Below, piece by piece: positions 32,101 to 41,724 of a stretch of DNA of 64,000 nt. Below the pieces are notes generated by a model. The model worked only from the letters and a program-made list of their open reading frames with translations, searched no databases and had not been told where the DNA came from. Each line of letters opens with the position of its first letter. Position 1 is the first letter of the stretch. This DNA is from Parietichytrium sp. I65-24A (taxonomy: Eukaryota > Sar > Bigyra > Thraustochytrida > Thraustochytriidae), in NCBI GenBank assembly GCA_012862575.1, contig BLSF01000014.1, positions 124,001 through 188,000 on the forward strand, written 5' to 3'. The position numbers and the translations under genes are program-made.

Positions 32101-32403
32101 GTCCAGAGACTAGCATGCGGGGCGCTTTGGAATCTAGGTGAAGATTCTGGAAACCAAATAGAATTGGTGGCACTAAACGCTGGTGATCGGATCGTCGCGG
32201 CCATGCAAGCGCATCTCGGGAATGTCGGGGTCCAGAGTCTAGCATGCGCAGCGCTTTCGAATCTCGCTGTGAATGCTGAAAATCAAATTAAATCGATGGA
32301 ACAAAACGCTGCTGAGCGAATCCTCGCGGCCATGCAAGCGCATCCGGGGAATGCCGAGTTTCAATACTACGCGAAATTAGCCTTCGAAAAGCTTTCTTCA
32401 TAG
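29179..32403 (+). CDS. J-like / dynamin-family GTPase / armadillo-repeat fusion protein
   Basis: The product has 1074 residues from the ATG at 29179; the in-frame TTG at 29050 is ignored. Residues about 12-75 (TAFEILRLDADSQ, then LRRIREAHETL) look like a degenerate J-domain without the HPD motif. A dynamin-type GTPase follows: P-loop GMESEGKSST from 156, switch region GFCTRLPI, DLPG at 277-280, and a G4-like TMVD at 339-342, where dynamins usually have TKxD. The middle part (about 430-780) is helical and stalk-like. The C-terminus (about 745-1074) consists of eight armadillo-type repeats of 43 residues, the last seven nearly identical. Dynamins remodel membranes with GTP. The target membrane is unknown, and the usual PH or GED regions are not recognised. 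The G4 Met for Lys change may alter nucleotide specificity. Single exon. Confidence 0.85.
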   Translation: MSGNSNSDDECIRVDHTAFEILRLDADSQRIDDATVTSAFEAAKERASDDDDLRRIREAHETLCTEARRNGYRLALELASGRSRPRSSSLSSPGAAPEDDGSSIDLKGSRPEGMHRHGGLAEILFSRDAPYGRLLNAVYKVRGDFTLQLPQIIVCGMESEGKSSTLERIAMRNVFPRDSGFCTRLPIRLMLRCNKHQNKVTIRLKNTETNSVVQEPESYICETGDQMDEPFATRVSAIIQNFIKQQHPDDNGTNVIIDHEVQVEICAPSVPTIDLVDLPGIVAAPANAKRDTEELTRKMLRVPHTLVLAVVSGTARRIRSNGIWPFLLEAGNPVVVALTMVDEPGGDRDLFSRIKMEGIDVPDDVNITSVIPLVNRNSCDGISDTRSLTHSITREREVLQEKCEKHGVKYDEAKHGLIGLLGACNEMLTRYMRETWVSNELERAQIELQRLFTQIWDLGSRPDCVSVEDVQGEVLGGFEKLRNVPTTAWLDAFDQNVELERDGVVVEQEVIDLPLVKRMKMARDIISETDEQIEQVIESSWAVVRSRVLENVIESSGLPLNISRFARLCETIETAIDNFFQWERDAVTKALKDRISEMVSDLMTSDLDRVDIDEIVKALKKEGGKIILRCTVSRRQFLEEILEAAKRCSGLEETTSVAQSRQALEEKVEAVYSAKDALLELRIGASVDGCGANTTVEGRLFEAARCFATGCKGIQDLVDEEKLRVFAPDHLRKVVGLFENVEGPDEVISLMREHLASVGIQMKGCQMLGKFADDINLGENLVNQVAVERIIAAMQAHLGNAGLQEIACAALADLAENSEIQIALMEQNAGERIVAAMQTHPDIAGVQKQACGALYELAANTGNKLKLMAQNAGERIVAAMQAHLGNAEVQRLACGALWNLAMHAENKIKLMEQNAGERIVAAMQAHPGNAEVQKLACGALWNLAENSGNEKELMELNAGERIVAAMKAHLGSAEVQRLACGALWNLGEDSGNQIELVALNAGDRIVAAMQAHLGNVGVQSLACAALSNLAVNAENQIKSMEQNAAERILAAMQAHPGNAEFQYYAKLAFEKLSS
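31540..32403 (+). repeat. Seven 129-bp coding tandem repeats (armadillo type)
   Basis: Units begin at 31540, 31669, 31798, 31927, 32056, 32185 and 32314 with an exact 129-bp period; the last is truncated by the stop codon. Each encodes ERIVAAMQAHxGNAxVQ, then LACGALxNLA and NQIKLMEQNAG. The units are similar at DNA level, including silent positions (GAGCGGATCGTCGCGGCCAT recurs). Unlike the old PEX14-module array, these were therefore duplicated or homogenised recently. Confidence 0.92.
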
Positions 32404-34129
32404 ACGCCTTGCTCCGAACCCATCGACAACTCTGAAGTCTCGAGCTTTGCTGACCATAACAAAAAGATTTCGTTTGTTTTCCTGTTTGAAGTCAATGGGA
32501 GGTGACGAGTGCACCTACCGCAGGGTTGAAGAGGTGTATTTGTTTAGTTCCTGCTGGGTGTAGGAAGTCGGGACCCCAAGCATGGGAGTTCTCATTGGAA
32601 ACCAGGCAAGTTTCGAAGTTGCGGAACGTCGCGCTGTGTCGGGAGTGGTCCAAGTAGTCGTCCTTGGAAATTTGGCCTCTTATGTTAAATCTTCAGCAAG
32701 CTCGGGAGCCTGCAATCTCGAGATCGCCGAGTTGAAATCATAAGTAGGAATTGTATTTTATATTGAAGGAGATTGTAATTCCAGCTCTTTCGCTTTTGAT
32801 GCTCTCGCGTTGAGCACCTGTCATGAAACCCCTTTGCCTGTTCTGCTTCCGTGTTGATCTATACTGTCTGGCATTTCGAGACCCGAAGGAAAGTCCGCAG
32901 CAGCAGAGCTCCTGTTCATCCCCTCACCGCCATGATCTTCGAGTCCTGGGCCTCGTCGAGTCCAGCAGCGGCATAAGAGAGGCCAAAAAGGTATTTAGTG
33001 AAGAGTAAGAGATTTTTGGGGCCAAGATTCAACGCAGCGAAAGTTTGAAGCATTGTTCGATGTGCAGAATTCCGGAACCAGATTTTCCGCTGGAACGGAG
33101 CTTTGATCTCCTGGCGTGGAGAAGCTTGCACATCAGTTTTCTCCGAAAGACAAACGAATGAAGCAGGCGTCAGGAAAGTGCGAAATTTTCGGCTTTCCGC
33201 AACACGGTCTTCGATAAATGACTAGAAAAGCCGCCTTTCGAACGCCACTCGACCCCTATTTTTTACTTGCGCTCAGTGAAATCTTTATTAAGAAGACGGG
33301 GGGAAAGAAGACGGGGGGAAAGGAGACGGGTCTGAAATCTAACGCTCTACTGCTGAATACGTTGTTTCTCTGGTAAGGGTAATTATGCTTTACTGGTAGC
33401 GTGCATACCGGATATGTCGTTGGCACGACAAATATTCCGGAAAAAAGCGGGGTGGTCGGAAGGACGCAACGGCCCGGGACGAGCATGACCCGTCGATGGC
33501 AATTGAGCCCCCGTGAAGATGTGTCCAACACCAGCCGAGCAAGTCATGGATGCATGCATGGAAAACGGCCGGCGTTGTATTGGTGGATCATTGCCATCAC
33601 GATGATATCGAGGCTACTCATGGCTACTCGGTGAGGGTTATGATGGTGGCCATGGGTCACCCACCCGCCCATGCATGCCCGGGTGGTGGTGTTGGTGTAA
33701 GCACGAGCATCTCCTTGCTACCAAGATGTGCAATCCTCTCGAAAAGTAGCCACGTAGCTTTGTCTTTCGGAAGCGGCCACATGGGGTGGGATGAAGCTGG
33801 AGCTGCTGAAGTCCTGGGGACTTGGCATGAAGTGATCAGTAATCCTTGTGTCCCTTGCTTGGCCCTGTCCTTTTTACTCTTTCAAAAGCAGATCAAATGT
33901 CAGCCAGAGTTAGTAATTTAGTTCTGGTCCTTAGCCAATTGGAAGGCCTGGTCTTACAAGGCGCTTGAAGTACTTGGAAGTTTAGTATAGTTTAGCGGCA
34001 GAACCACGAGATTGAAGATCCCAGTCCCCAAACGCAACAAGCAGCAAGACAAGCAACTTGAACGAGTACGACAGACGTAAAGTCAGCTCTCAACTCTCAA
34101 CTTCTCCTCATTTCGCTCTCCCAGTCATT
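32404..34129. other. Intergenic region, no gene recognised
   Basis: A 1.7-kb stretch between two plus-strand genes. Features are a repeated AAGACGGGGGGAAAG unit at about 33292-33330 and a G-rich ATGGATGCATGCATGG palindromic patch near 33548. Open frames such as 33550-33921 have biased composition and no recognisable domain. Confidence 0.5.
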
Positions 34130-34600
34130 ATGAAGGTCACAGTTTTCGCAAGCTGGGCTCTTGCCATGGCAACTTTTGACGCATTCATTCCAGCGAACGG
34201 GGAGGATGAGGGCACTGTGGGTCGCTCCTTGAAGCGCAAGAAGCACCCGGCGACCGCGCAGCCAACTTCTTCTTCTGAGCTGGAGACCTTCTGGCCAGGG
34301 AACAGCACCGACGTCCCATCCTACTGCCCGCGCCCAACAAGCAGCAACGGAATTTCAGACGATGACTTTCACACTTGCGTCTGCAACCGATTCTGGAACC
34401 TTACTGGAGCGATCATGAAGAGTCAGGAGGAGCTGTGCGACTGGTGCGACGAAAACATCGAAGAGGAGACCATCGTCGGCTCTGTCGGCCGCTTGCTGAA
34501 GAAGAAGAAGGAAACCTCAGGGTTTGGAAGTGACATGGGAGAGTGCAGCACGCTGGGCTTCGTTTGTTCATGCTGCGACGTTTTCCTTGCCAGCGAGTAA
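34130..34600 (+). CDS. Small secreted cysteine-rich protein with a duplicated VGRxLK motif
   Basis: The product has 156 residues from the ATG at 34130. The N-terminus (MKVTVFASWALAMATFDAF) reads as a signal peptide with cleavage near residue 24. The mature part has nine cysteines, arranged as one C, CxC, CxxC, one C and CxCC (FVCSCC near the end), which suggests disulphide bonding or metal binding. A basic motif occurs twice, VGRSLKRKK near 35-43 and VGRLLKKKK about 85 residues later, each after an acidic run. These could be proprotein-convertase sites that release two peptides, or a functional duplication. Two NxT/S sequons are present. I recognise no family. The neighbouring genes give no clue. 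Confidence 0.65.
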   Translation: MKVTVFASWALAMATFDAFIPANGEDEGTVGRSLKRKKHPATAQPTSSSELETFWPGNSTDVPSYCPRPTSSNGISDDDFHTCVCNRFWNLTGAIMKSQEELCDWCDENIEEETIVGSVGRLLKKKKETSGFGSDMGECSTLGFVCSCCDVFLASE

Positions 34601-35559
34601 AATTTCTGGGCTTTTGGATACACCAAGCAAGCAGAATCAGATGATAGTACTAGTACACACGAACAAGATAGAAAAACACAACGAATTTGCATTTCTCTTT
34701 CAAAACTTCGACTGAATCGCCAATCCGATCTTGTGTTTCCTGTCGCATGCAAGCGCAATGGGAAAAGAGGCATATGGAAGAAGAGGCGGCCGATGCCCCA
34801 CCACCCGGTCCTTGGCTCCAACCATAAATGCAGTGTCAACCAAAGCAAAACAAACTATGAAGACTTCTGGGTAGCTGCTATTTTTTCCTGACTGATGGAA
34901 AGAATTCAAAAATGTGAGAAGACCAGCATAATGTTGGTACTTTTGTGTCTATTTTTATGGATGAGTGAAAAGATACCCTTTACTAGTTGGTGCCCTCTTG
35001 GCGAGCTGCAACGAGAGTAAACATAAGATTAAAAACCTGACTACCCTAAACTACTACCGACTCTCAGCGTTTCAGCAGAGCACTAAGCACATTTACCGAC
35101 TATTATTAATCCCTGGCATAGCGAGAAGAGATCCAAGTCCTTAGGACCTCCACTCTTAGTGTTTCAACTATCCCCTCCGCAGTAGCACCGAGCGGACAGC
35201 GCGATCCCAGTCTCCCTCACAACAGCCTCTCCGCCCTCACAACCTTCCTGACATCGCGCGTACGCCACTCTCCACACACCGCGTTCTGCGCTGCACACTT
35301 CCACCTATCCCAGCTATTCCAGCTACGGCGCGCGCACCCCAGGCACCCCAGGGGAGCAAAGAGAGAGAAAGTGAAAGAGAGGCCAGTCTACCGAGAGAAG
35401 AAAACTTACACGAGCTCTGGGAGAGAGAGAGAGAGAGAGGGGAAAAGACGTACGCGGGCGCGTACGCGTGGATAGGTTACTAATTGCGACGCGCACGTGC
35501 GCGCGCACATACACTCATACATACACACATACATACACACACACACTTTGGGAGGTGAG
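34601..35559. other. Intergenic / promoter of the CDPK-like kinase
   Basis: 0.96 kb without a gene. A GA dinucleotide tract is at about 35421-35441 and an ACAT/AC-rich microsatellite at about 35507-35546, both immediately upstream of the kinase ATG. Confidence 0.55.
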
Positions 35560-37828
35560 ATGGCGCAGGTTCTGTTCGAGGGCTCAGTGGCGAAGAAGAG
35601 CGAGATCATCGGCAGATGGAATGCGCGGCACGTACGCGTGGTCCTCGCCGAGGACGGCCGTCGAATATGCGAGTACTGGCGCGACGCCTCCGACGCGGCC
35701 GCCGACGCACCTCCGCGCGGCGTCCTCGACGCCTCCGCCGCCACCGTCCGCGCATCCCCATCTCTCTCCTCGTCCCAGTCGTCCCAATCGTCCCACGCCG
35801 GGGAGGAGAAGGAAGGGGGCGCGGACCCCGGCGGGCCTTGGGAGGTGGAGGTGCGGCACGTCCGCGACGTGGTGCGCGAGAGCGACTGCTTCGGGAGCAG
35901 GGAGGACCTGGTGGTGGCTCTGCGAGCAGAGTCGCGCGAGGCGCTGGAAGGGCTGCTGGCGGCGCTGGGACAAGCGCGGACACATGGGACACATGGGTCG
36001 GCGGGCGCGGGGGGTACGCGCGACGGGCAGGTGGTGTTCGCGGCGTCAGCGGTGATCAACTACGACAGGGAGAAGAGCGCGCCGGCGACGAGAAGGCTGC
36101 AGGCGCTGGGAAAAGTGGGCGAGGACCAACTGGAAAAGCAGTTTGAGCTGCTGGGAGAGCTGGGCAAGGGCGCGTTCTCCACGGTGTACCGCGCGAGACG
36201 CAGGGACGACGGTGATGACGCGGAGGAGGTGGCGGTGAAGGTGGTCTCGCTGGGCAAGATGAGCGCGAGGGAGAAGAAGACGCAGATTAGGTATTTGAAC
36301 AGCGAGATCGCCATCATGCGCAGGGTGAGCGAGTGCATGCCGCACAATGTGAACGTTGTACATCTGCTCGATACCTTGTGCGAGAGCCAGCCCTCGTTCA
36401 AGGTCAGTATGGTGCTAGAGCTCTGCAACGGCGGGGAGCTGTTCGATAGGATCGTCAAGCGTAACTATTTCTCCGAGAAGGATGCCAAGAAGCTCATTGT
36501 GGATCTGAGCCGGGCGTTGGCAGAGCTACACAAAATTGGCATCGTTCACCGCGACCTCAAACCCGAGAATCTCATCTATGACACACCGCAGGAGGACGCT
36601 ACTATTAAAATCACCGACTTTGGTCTTGCGCTTGACCTCAACGACGCCGAGCATGATGTTTACAAATCCCATGTCGTCGGCACCAGCGGATACTTTGCTC
36701 CGGAGGTTCTTTCACTTCGATACGGGTAAGTCGTGACAGCCTGTTGTCTTTTTATTTTGTTTTTTCTTCTTGTTGCCGGCACTGACTCCTTTCTTTTTGT
36801 CCCACGTAATTGTCGTTTCACTAATATCTGTATTCGCGTGCAGGCCGGCGTGCGATGTATGGTCTTTAGGGGTTGTCCTTTACATTCTCCTCTGCGGATA
36901 CCCGCCGTTCGCTGGTAAAAATCGCATCGAGGTGCAGAAGGAGATTCGCATGGGGAGGTACTATTTTCACATGCCTGAATGGGCGAACATCTCTCTGGCT
37001 GCGCAAGACCTTGTTTCAAAAATGCTCGAGTACCGGCCGCGATTTCGCATTCGCCCGGAGCAGATTCTTCAACATCACTGGATTACGAGCATGTCCCACG
37101 CAGACGAGGCGCCAATTCCTCTCGACAAGCACAAACAATTCAACCATAAGAGGAAACTTAAGGCCGCCGCGTACGCGGTAATATGGGGCGCCAGACTCTC
37201 AAACCATCGAAAGGAGAAGCTGTCCAGCCTCAAGCAGATGCTTCGCCCGGAGGGGTTCCGTTCTGATGAGCTAGACCTCATCAAGGAAGCTTTTGAGCGC
37301 CACGCCACTCGCTCTGCTGCAGGGAGCGAGTCTGAGCAGACTGAAAGCGAAAAGAGTGTCTTTGATACTGAACAGTTGAAGGATATTATGTCCGAGCTTG
37401 GATATGACAACATGCCCATCGCTCGGCTCTTTGAGCTGTTCGACGAGGATGGAAACGGCAAGATCGACCAACGCGAGCTCCTCTCTGGCCTCGCCTCGCT
37501 ACAAGGGCCTGCCGAGGAGTCGTTGAAATTTTGTTTCTCGGTTTACGACAAGGATGGTAGTGGCGAGATCGATCGTGCGGAGCTTGCGAAAATTCTAAAC
37601 ACTTGCATTTCCAACGATTCACGGTTGGACGCTGAGAAAATCTCCCGCGAACTATCTGAAGCTTTTGAAGATATGGACACGGATGGTGACGGAAGCATCT
37701 CCTTCGTGGAGTTCAAGCAAGCGTGCGAGCACAAGCCATATCTTGTGCGGTGTCTCCTCTCGCGCAAATTGAGCCAACATGCTAGTTTTGCTCAAGAGTC
37801 TGAATTAGCCAACGTCAACGCGCTATAG
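35560..37828 (+). CDS. Calcium-dependent protein kinase with N-terminal PH-like domain
   Basis: Exon 1 is 35560-36725 and exon 2 is 36844-37828, with a 118-bp GTAAGT-AG intron; the product has 716 residues. The first about 170 residues look like a PH domain (FEGSVAKKSEIIGRWNARHVR and YWRD) with a long low-complexity insert. The Ser/Thr kinase domain starts near 193 (LGELGKGAFSTVY) and shows VAVKVV, HRDLKPEN near 328, DFG near 354, GTSGYFAPEV and DVWSLGVVLY. The junction helix is followed by three good EF-hands: DEDGNGKIDQRE, DKDGSGEIDRAE and DTDGDGSISFVE; a fourth is degenerate or absent. Family knowledge says Ca2+ binding relieves autoinhibition. A lipid-binding PH-like domain would give membrane targeting in place of the N-myristoylation of plant CDPKs. 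The PH assignment is the least certain part. Confidence 0.87.
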
Positions 37829-38387
37829 TTTCCCGGCCTTAATTACCTATTGGATATGGAAAGTCGCGTGATGTGCAAAGGCATCAAGGGTGGCGCCTCA
37901 TCAGTGCAAAGTCTCGTAGCTTTTGGTTGATTTTGATACAAAGGTGGTAAGGTTGGTGTGGGTTATTCAGCTGCGCGCAGGGCAAAAGTCGCGAGCAATA
38001 TACAGATGAAGCGAAGTCTTCAACGCAAAGGCATGGTTCCATTTCTCTTCTCATGGATGTGAATCTTTTTTTGCCGCCCTTCCACTCATTCATTCGTCTA
38101 CGAGTTCGGCATCACATGTATGTATCATTTCATTTCATACATTAGATGTGTACCCTAATTCCTCTCTCAACTCCGAAAATTATATTTTATAATTTCTCTC
38201 CAAAAAAACAAACGAAAAAAAGAAAGAAAAGAAAAAGATTAGGAACAAAAATTAGAGTGTAATGTAATGAAACTCATGTTGCGAAGAAGGGAGACAGATT
38301 GCAACATAGGCGATTATAGAAGGTATCGCGACCGGCACAGACGAGCGACACAAACAACTCGAGAGAATGCGGAAACTGCCCCTCAAC
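37829..38387. other. Intergenic between convergent genes
   Basis: A 559-bp AT-rich stretch with A-rich tracts near 38200-38235, consistent with 3' untranslated regions of the kinase and the type I membrane protein. No gene is seen. Confidence 0.55.
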
Positions 38388-40067
38388 TCATGTGTACACA
38401 ACCCGAACACCAGGTATGGCGTTCTTCGAGGCGGGCATAGGACGTACGACAGTTGCTCTCGGAACATCATCAATGTACTCGGTCTCGAGCTCGACTTGCA
38501 CCAGTTCCACCTTGGGGACTCCTGCTCCGTTGTCCCCTTGCTCTTCGAGCGGAAAAGTCGGCCTTTCGAGTTTCTTCCGTTTCGTGATGCGGCAGCAGAG
38601 AAAGACCCCCAAAGAGAGGATGGCAAATCCAACAACAGCAAAGCCAATAATGACACCAATGTAGCTGTCTCCAGAGTCCTTGCCGCCATCCTTCTTGCCT
38701 TCAGAAGCATGGGATGAGGTTGGAGTGCTAGTTTTGGTGTCGCGTGAACTAATTGTCGAAAAGTAGGTATCGACGTCCGTGCTGTAAAAGGTACCTTTTT
38801 CGCATCGAGAGTAATCTTCCAAAACATTTAGGTCTGGAGGACAGTACGCAGCAGTGTCGGGGCTCAAGCAGACGCAAGAGTCTTGGAGGGGTGCGGAAGC
38901 GTAAACATCTCCATTCTCGAGCTTGCTGCTGATACTCCAGACGTAAGCGACGTCCCCAGTTCCGCATGACACCTCGCAGTCAGACGTGCTCGCCGAAGTC
39001 AGAGAGGAAATGAAGCTCTCAGTTAAAGTAGAAGTTACGCCAGCGGAAAACACAATTTCAGAGTCGTCCTCAGAAGAGTCTGCAAGGACCCGCCGTGAAC
39101 CGATCCAAGTGTAGTAGGCTGCAGGCAAACTTAAAGACGAGCGAATTAGGGCGGACTCTACTGAAGATGAAGAGCGACTGATCCGCGACTGCCTGCTTGA
39201 AAGTGCTTCCGTGGCCGAGTCCGTAGTGACGAGGACAGAAGCTGACGACTCACTTGCAAGACTCCAGCCTGCGACTGGTGCCACAGGGCAAATCGCGGTG
39301 ATGTCCTGCACCTTCAAAGCGTTTATTGGCGTCGCATCAGAGGAGAACCCAAGGCTCGGCAAGAAGCTGTTTCGGAGGTAGAAAAACATCGCGTAGGCGA
39401 AGCAATACCTGTCTGAGCCTGTGGAGGAATCGTATGACCCTGACAAGGATAGATAGTTACTCCGGTCAGAACAAGATTTTAGCGCTGATGTATCAAATCC
39501 CCAAGCTTCAAGACTGTCGCTGGAGCGAAGCATGTATCCCGCTTTAAAGCGAAAGCTAGCTGTCTCCCAGGTCTCAAGCATTTCATCCCTTGCAGCGTTG
39601 CGCAAGACACATGCCTCCATCTCGTCTATCGCGTCTTGGGTGTCGTCCAGCGACAAAATGGCACCAGCTGCATTCGTGGGATAGCTTGTTGGATAGCTTG
39701 TCGAAAGCGTCGTTGGGTAATCTGTCGGAGAGGAGGTGGGGTAGTTCGTTGGTGGCTCCGTGGGGTGACTCGTAGGTCGACTTGTGGGTGCCTCAGTGCA
39801 TTGCCAGCAAAGATAGCACCTCTTTCTACCAAACTGTTTCCACTCTGAGATCGAGTTGTAGTCCTCTTCGCACTCCTCGTCGCAGCTGTAACAGGTGTTC
39901 GTTGCCACCTCAGAAGACTTGCATCGAGTAGTCAACGCTGTTTCCCACTTCCCGGAACCCCCGCCGCAGGTCTCTACCGACGTCTCCGCCGCCTTTGCCC
40001 CTGCCAGCGCCATTGCCATTGCCATTGCCAGCGCCGCCACTATCAGCCCCGCTCTCAGCCTCCCCAT
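38388..40067 (-). CDS. Type I membrane protein: Cys-rich head, Pro/Thr stalk, cytosolic tail
   Basis: The product has 559 residues, starts with ATG and is a single exon. A signal peptide (LIVAALAMAMAMALAGAKA) covers about 1-27. A Cys-rich module (about 34-92; CYSCDEECEED and CYLCWQC) is followed by a Pro/Thr/Ser stalk of PTxx repeats (about 93-130), as seen in algal and diatom cell-surface proteins. The central 330 residues are Ser/Thr-rich with scattered Cys. A single transmembrane helix (IGVIIGFAVVGFAILSLGVF) lies near 468-490, followed by CCRITKRKK and a cytosolic tail of about 65 residues. It is probably a cell-surface or secretory-pathway protein. No enzymatic domain or named family is recognised. 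The next gene rightwards on the same strand is also a membrane protein with a signal peptide. Confidence 0.78.
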   Translation of the reverse strand: MGRLRAGLIVAALAMAMAMALAGAKAAETSVETCGGGSGKWETALTTRCKSSEVATNTCYSCDEECEEDYNSISEWKQFGRKRCYLCWQCTEAPTSRPTSHPTEPPTNYPTSSPTDYPTTLSTSYPTSYPTNAAGAILSLDDTQDAIDEMEACVLRNAARDEMLETWETASFRFKAGYMLRSSDSLEAWGFDTSALKSCSDRSNYLSLSGSYDSSTGSDRYCFAYAMFFYLRNSFLPSLGFSSDATPINALKVQDITAICPVAPVAGWSLASESSASVLVTTDSATEALSSRQSRISRSSSSVESALIRSSLSLPAAYYTWIGSRRVLADSSEDDSEIVFSAGVTSTLTESFISSLTSASTSDCEVSCGTGDVAYVWSISSKLENGDVYASAPLQDSCVCLSPDTAAYCPPDLNVLEDYSRCEKGTFYSTDVDTYFSTISSRDTKTSTPTSSHASEGKKDGGKDSGDSYIGVIIGFAVVGFAILSLGVFLCCRITKRKKLERPTFPLEEQGDNGAGVPKVELVQVELETEYIDDVPRATVVRPMPASKNAIPGVRVVYT

Positions 40068-40277
40068 CGTATTTGTGTGTTTTCAGAACTCAACCCACCC
40101 TGGCCGTCAGATGTCCCGCACCTGGTTCGCCGCAACGAGTATCCCTTTCGCTCTCGGGGACGCTGGGACACGCTGGGACACGCTGGGACGCTTGCGACGT
40201 CTGGGCCTCTGGTCCTTTCAGTTACTTTCGGTTACTTTCAGTTAGCACTGGCCAAGTGAGGGGACTCGGACTCGGAG

Positions 40278-40308
<31 letters not shown>

Positions 40309-41724
40309 TTTCTTTTTTCATTCTTCCCTCCTCAGAGCCACCTTAATTCTACGCAACGCCGTAGGCCCAAGTGAATGATGTTATGGAATGGATAGAGGAT
40401 ACTGTACGAGAGCCCCGTGCCACAGTGTCTCCTTAGTGGAGCGAGTGAATGAACTCACAGGAGAGAAAAAGAAAGGCAGGGAATATGAGTGTATTCTGTC
40501 ATGCAAGCTATGCAAGCGCTCTGACAACACTGTCAACTTTCGAAGTTGATTGATTTTGATTGACTGTGAATGAAAGAGAGCCAAGATCTGCGTCAAGAAA
40601 GAAAGAAATAATGGGTGAATGAAAGAAGTCGTGAGTATGCATAGTATGCGTAGCACTTACTGACATCAAGACTACCAAAAGACCCAAGTTAGCCAAAACA
40701 AAATAGCCGAACCATGCCAAAGTGTGCGATTCCGATTAGGGCGTGAGATAGTAACCAAGTAGCCTTGGACTATCGTGCTAGTGGCTCTTATACTTTCCCA
40801 TGACATTCAGTGCTTAGCAAGTACTGTACAGTGGCCATTTTCGGTGGGAATTGTGGCATCATTACAGATCATTGCGCGAAATGTTCAAGTAGTGAGTGTT
40901 TCACTTTCGAAGAGAAACCTTAATCTTTCTTGTAGTCTGGATGATAGCTTCTGTTCAGTGAATGAAATGGAGGTGGAAAGAGTGGAAAGCCCAAAAATAC
41001 TGAGTAGGTACTCACAGTCAGAAATTCACTGTCAGTACTCAGTACTCGTGTATTGAAAAAGCAGTTTTCCACATTTTCCACAGCACATGCGCCAGTAGGC
41101 CTGACTGGGAGATGGGTTGTCTCGGTCAGCAAATTACTGCACAGCTCCTGGTCATTGTAGGGCCAACGAGATCGAGAGAGACGATAGATGATAGAGCAGC
41201 TCGCAATAGTCTCGAATAGGAAGCCCATAGGCAAGTGTCCCTGGCAAAGTGGACGAATTTCGACTGGAGATATCTGCATTTGAAGCGCTGAGAGCGTACA
41301 AATGCGGACATCTCTGCGAAGATTTCGTAGCGTTCGACACAAGATGAATAGAACCGGTCAGCAAATTTAGAACGGCTCCAGAGCGGAGACCGACTATGAA
41401 GGCTCACTGCGGGCTTAAAATGCATCAATGAAGGCCGTCAGAGTGCGACCGCAAAGGACGGTTCGACGATACGACACCTACGGGAGAAGGACCGTTCTCT
41501 TCTCAACTCATGCCAATTGGATATTCCAAAAAGAAAAGAAAGGAAAGGAAAAAATCGTTAGTTCGGAAAGATGCCTGAGTAAAGTGAGTGCATTGTAAAA
41601 AAGTGCCGTAGTTGTATCAATCTGATGGGGTGGCGGGTGGGAAGCCAAAATGTTTCGCACCATTCTGATGCTGTCTTCTGCTAGAGTCCAAAGACTTGTC
41701 TTTGGGCGAAATGAAAAGAGAGAA
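40068..41724. other. Intergenic region with CTTT microsatellite
   Basis: 1.65 kb containing a CTTT-type tract, listed separately, and clustered GTACTCAGTACT motifs at 41006-41050. Open frames here are short and unrecognisable. Confidence 0.5.
40278..40320. repeat. CTTT microsatellite
   Basis: About eight TTTC/CTTT units with a terminal poly-T run, about 210-250 bp upstream of the type I membrane protein start. Confidence 0.8.

Noticed and set aside
31540-32403. Regular repeats mistaken for a CRISPR array
   Set aside because: They are a 129-bp period within an open protein frame, with no unique spacers, in a eukaryotic context.
33550-33921. 123-codon ORF between the dynamin-like and secreted-protein genes
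   Set aside because: His/Gly/Cys-biased composition from repeat-like DNA. No recognisable domain or splice context.
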